Below, in pieces: positions 60,996 through 64,000 of a DNA stretch of 64,000 nucleotides. The notes below the pieces were generated by a model, which was given only the letters and a program-made list of their open reading frames with translations, did not search any database and had not been told where the DNA came from. The position numbers were made by a program, and so were the translations under genes. The stretch covers positions 7,269,249-7,333,248 of the forward strand of contig OZ038423.1 in NCBI GenBank assembly GCA_964036155.1, read 5' to 3'. This DNA is from Diploscapter coronatus (Eukaryota > Nematoda > Chromadorea > Rhabditida > Rhabditidae). How positions within the stretch are numbered: position 1 is the stretch's first letter; every line of letters starts with the position of its first letter.

Positions 60996-63894
60996 CTAGG
61001 TTGGCAGATGGAAAAGTGGTGAAGGAGGGTGGAGAATGACGAGCACGGGATCGTTGGGATGGGGTCGCGGGTGATGTTTCATTGTCTGAAATGATGAGAT
61101 GCAATTCACAAATCAAGCAGGCAAACAGTGATCAAATGAGCTACGATTAAAAAATACAGAACAGCCTCCTCATATTTCCCGCTTTCAAGCCAGGACGGCG
61201 TTACCAGCATTTTCTTCTGGTAACGACTTTAGTCCCAACTAGAGAACTATTGGAGTGTTTCATATCTTTGCATCGCAGTTCATATTGATTTTTTGAAGCT
61301 GATAATAATGTTGTTTTGCAGAAAAGTACCTCCCTGTAAAAGACACTTATCTCGAAAGTGACTAGCTCAACGTGCTTGTAGTTTCAAGGCATTATCACCT
61401 ACCCACCCTACATCTATCTTCCGAACAAACGATAGAAGTTTTGACAAGTGCAGAAAAAGATAAGTTCAAACTATTCCAACACATTGCCACTAAACAACAC
61501 ATGTCATTGCAAAACTGATAACTTACCGGATTGCGATAATCGCCAATGAAGACACTCTCGTGGCTGGCAGAGCGAGTTCTGTTCAGATTGCTCCGATTCG
61601 TGTTCCTCATTGCGACTTGGTGGAAAGTGCGACGGATCGACTGACAGATATCCGCTCTGAAACTAGATAAATACTCATCGTAGGAGAATAACGCAGCCTC
61701 CAAATTCAAAATAATCTCAAATTGAATTTGAAGATGAACATCAAAGAATTCCGAAATGAAGCAAAGGATGGATTTTCGAATGTTGAAAAGTTAACATTTT
61801 TGCTGCTAGTAATAGTTACTATGTAGGGATGAATAATAATCTGCTGAAAACGTACCTTTTGGGCTTGCGTCCTTCGTGAACAATGGCATCGCTGGCAGCG
61901 ACCGAGCGAGGCTTGCCGGGAGGTTTGATCACCTGCAAGTTGTACATGTGTAAATTTAGTTAGAAGAAAATGTGTGTGTGAAGATACAACCTAACATATC
62001 GCCAAAACAAGCATTTGTAGAAAATGCCTTGATAACCCTATGAATTGTACACATAATCAGGAAAATAATTGAAATTTTCAACTGACAACTAATTGTGAAC
62101 TTCAGAAATTAACAAATTGTCAATTTGAAACTTTCAAAAGTGAATCTGGTGCAGAAACGGTTTGATCCTTACTTATTTCTTTAAAAAAACTAATGTTTCC
62201 TATAATTTTGCTTCAATAATTTCATGAAAATTAACCTTGAAGAGAGGATAGTTGGCATCGCTCGTGGCCCTGCGATTGATGACTGCAGTGGGCGTTTCTG
62301 AGACGAAGCTGGGCGGGATCGAGGAACCGCAACTCGACTCCGTCACATAGCCAGGGGGAGGCTCTGCAAATCAATTTCTATTTTTATTTTCCTGATTATC
62401 TTTGAGATAGGAACAATGGCAAATACTTTTTCAAAGCAATATTTCATTTCTCATTTTCTATTTTCAGGACTCGAAAAAGAATTTATAACTCTTCGAGAAT
62501 CGAGTATTAGAGCATCCTGTATTTACATATGGATGTCGTACACGTACGGCTATTTTGTCAGCTGATAGGGAAGCTAGGGAGTATGAGAAAAATAAGAAAA
62601 GCCACCAAAAATACAGCCGTATGTGATGACATCCGAATGCAAACATATGAGACCAGGTATTAGAAATGAGGGTGACCTTGTAAATAAGCCTACCATTTTC
62701 CTTGATGATCGCATCTCCAGCCTGCCTCCTTCCCTCCCTGTCCACTTCCTCCTCAGTCTGCATGTCCTGGTTGACGAGCTTCGCCAATTCCAGAACCGAT
62801 GCAGATTTCCAAGACTGACCCAGACAGCTGCACAGAAACGGAAGATCGTCTCGGAGTTCAGTAATCTGAATCATTCATCACTATTTTCAAGTGATTTTTC
62901 TTCAATCTTCGGCTATTCAAAGTCTCCATAAATTTATGCAAAGCCAGACCTAGGGAGGACGATCGTCAGAAGTCCCTTGCGACTTACCCCCAATATATTC
63001 CCTTTACAAATTTTTCTCTCTAACCGTTCGTACAACCTACCTCCATAGCTTATTTTCGTCTAGCGAAAATGCTTCCTAGATCTGGCCTTGATATAAAAAC
63101 ATAGAAATAGAAACAGTTTGTGAGAATTACACATTATTCAAAATGAAATAAGGCATACCTTAGTGAACCCAGTGTATTTCTTGGAGAACGACTTGTGCCT
63201 GAACCCGATGATGGCGAGAATGAGAATTGGCAGAAAGGGCAGATTGTGGAGAAGCAGGAAGACAAACAGTTTGGCCAGAAGCAGCTTCCCGAATTGGCCC
63301 GTTTCGATGCCACATTCTCGAAGTTTTAATAACATTACATCCGGCTCCTTCTCATGCTGTTTGTCGACGAGTCTCGTCAGCTGAAAATTGATTTCTTTTC
63401 CTTGAACAAAAATGATAATAAAGAAGCACGAATTATTTTCCTAATATTTTTTAAATGTTAAGAAATATTGTCTGCTCTCGAAACATGAGAGGATTATACG
63501 AATGCAAATGTTCTCGGTAATGAGTACTTTCCTCCCAAAACGAGGAAAAGAAAGGAAATAGCGCTTGGGAGGAAAATACTCGCTTCAAAACTGAGAGGAA
63601 AGTACTCGCAGCCAAGTTTTTTGTTTATAAAATTTAGACTGATTTTCCGATTGCTCTAAGATGGTATAAAACAGAAACATGAGAGCACTAGAGTAATGTT
63701 TTCTCCTCATAGAGAATGAGTCATTTATGATCAAAATTTATATTCAACTTTCAATCCTCTATGTTCATTAGAGTGGAATGTCAAGACAACTCACATCTCG
63801 ACTGTGCTGCTCCATTGCCTTCTCGTAGTGGTCGGGATGCGTGATGAATACCGCCAAATTCGAGCCGGAATTGATCGACAGTCGAGCGTTGCAG
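60996..63894 (-). CDS. Uncharacterised membrane protein, C-terminal part (runs off the right edge)
   Basis: Exons on the minus strand, from the edge inward: ...63793-63894, 63137-63380, 62694-62869, 62236-62364, 61857-61933, 61528-61661 and a last exon ending with TAG at 60996-60998. Visible product about 290 residues. A hydrophobic segment (KLFVFLLLHNLPFLPILIL) is probably a membrane span or hairpin, followed by basic residues (FRHKSFSKK). The rest is polar and partly disordered, with a Pro/Gly stretch (EPPPGYVTES) and an Arg/Ser/Asn patch (RNTNRSNLNRTRSASHES). The C-terminus (TMKHHPRPHPNDP...) follows from reading phase, but another frame of the last exon is also open. I do not recognise the family; the N-terminal part is missing. 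Confidence 0.6.
62521..62648. mobile_element. Inverted-repeat element in intron
   Basis: Left arm TTTACATATGGATGTCGTAC...TACGGCTATTTT; right arm reverse complemented TTTGCATTCGGATGTCATCA...TACGGCTGTATTTT. About 35-bp arms with scattered mismatches around a 50-bp centre. No ORF. A MITE-like relic in the intron of the gene at the right edge. Confidence 0.6.
62941..63087. mobile_element. CCAGATCTAGG inverted-repeat element, copy 1
   Basis: Left AAGCCAGACCTAGGGAGGAC; right reverse complemented AAGGCCAGATCTAGGAAGCA. Its right inner end, TCTAGCGAAAATGCTTCCTA, recurs with one change near 775-795, and a related piece lies near 3126-3160, so this is a dispersed family. Confidence 0.6.
63522..63607. 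repeat. Perfect 13-bp inverted repeat in intron
   Basis: GAGTACTTTCCTC at the left and GAGGAAAGTACTC at the right, 60 bp apart, with a further GAGGAAAATACTCGC inside. Probably a foldback or MITE relic. Confidence 0.6.
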
Positions 63895-64000
63895 CTGAAA
63901 TTCACGGATAGAATTTTAGTGTGAAAATATTCTCCAAAAATTGAAAAGTATTTATGAAGAGATTGTTAACAAAGACGACTATTCTCGTTGAAAAAAATCT

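Overview
This window looks like nuclear DNA from a nematode, probably a rhabditid-like chromadorean. Genes are split by many introns (often 40-400 nt) ending in T-rich + AG. Several start codons sit just behind a T-rich AG that looks like a spliced-leader trans-splice site. The beta-catenin is of the nematode HMP-2 type with the conserved DTDL tail. I see no bacterial genes, CRISPR array, rRNA or tRNA. Gene models below were assembled by hand by joining conserved exons; exon ends were checked for reading phase where stated.

Left part (1-14.3 kb, all + strand): the 3' part of a long coiled-coil protein (127-2808), the proteasome lid subunit RPN-8 (4451-7053), a PBDC1 homologue (7493-8757) that may share an operon with rpn-8, and a hexokinase with an unusual charged coiled-coil tail (10291-14274). 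A 4.2 kb non-coding stretch follows. Next come the UBE2Q-type E2 enzyme ubc-25 (18531-21845) and the DEAD-box/SPRY helicase DDX1 (23325-28771), which is convergent with ribosomal protein gene rpl-7 (29184-30621, - strand). rpl-7 is divergent from rab-11 (32248-33821).

Right part: a 26-exon gene of about 1,215 codons (35131-42532) encodes a nuclear-looking protein I do not recognise. It contains three tandem copies of a roughly 170-180 residue module, and the three copies share intron positions and phases. This is the most novel object in the window. It converges on hmp-2 beta-catenin (43935-49230, - strand). Then come an F-box/kelch gene with one apparent frameshift (51683-52949), a secreted protein that joins a TIM-barrel-like domain to a C-type lectin domain (53767-55890), and two uncharacterised minus-strand genes (57019-60207; 60996-63894, the latter running off the right edge).

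Non-coding DNA is rich in short non-autonomous inverted-repeat elements (MITE-like). They include a 210-bp mariner-like element inside a DDX1 intron, a 140-bp family with copies near 16.6 kb and inside an hmp-2 intron, and palindromic hairpins in the hexokinase and DDX1 introns. Pyrimidine-rich tracts on the coding strand lie upstream of several genes. At least ten introns end in AAG or GAG rather than CAG/TAG.

The genes are mostly housekeeping (protein turnover, translation, RNA metabolism, trafficking, glycolysis, adhesion). Apart from the candidate rpn-8/PBDC1 operon, the neighbours do not form an obvious pathway.
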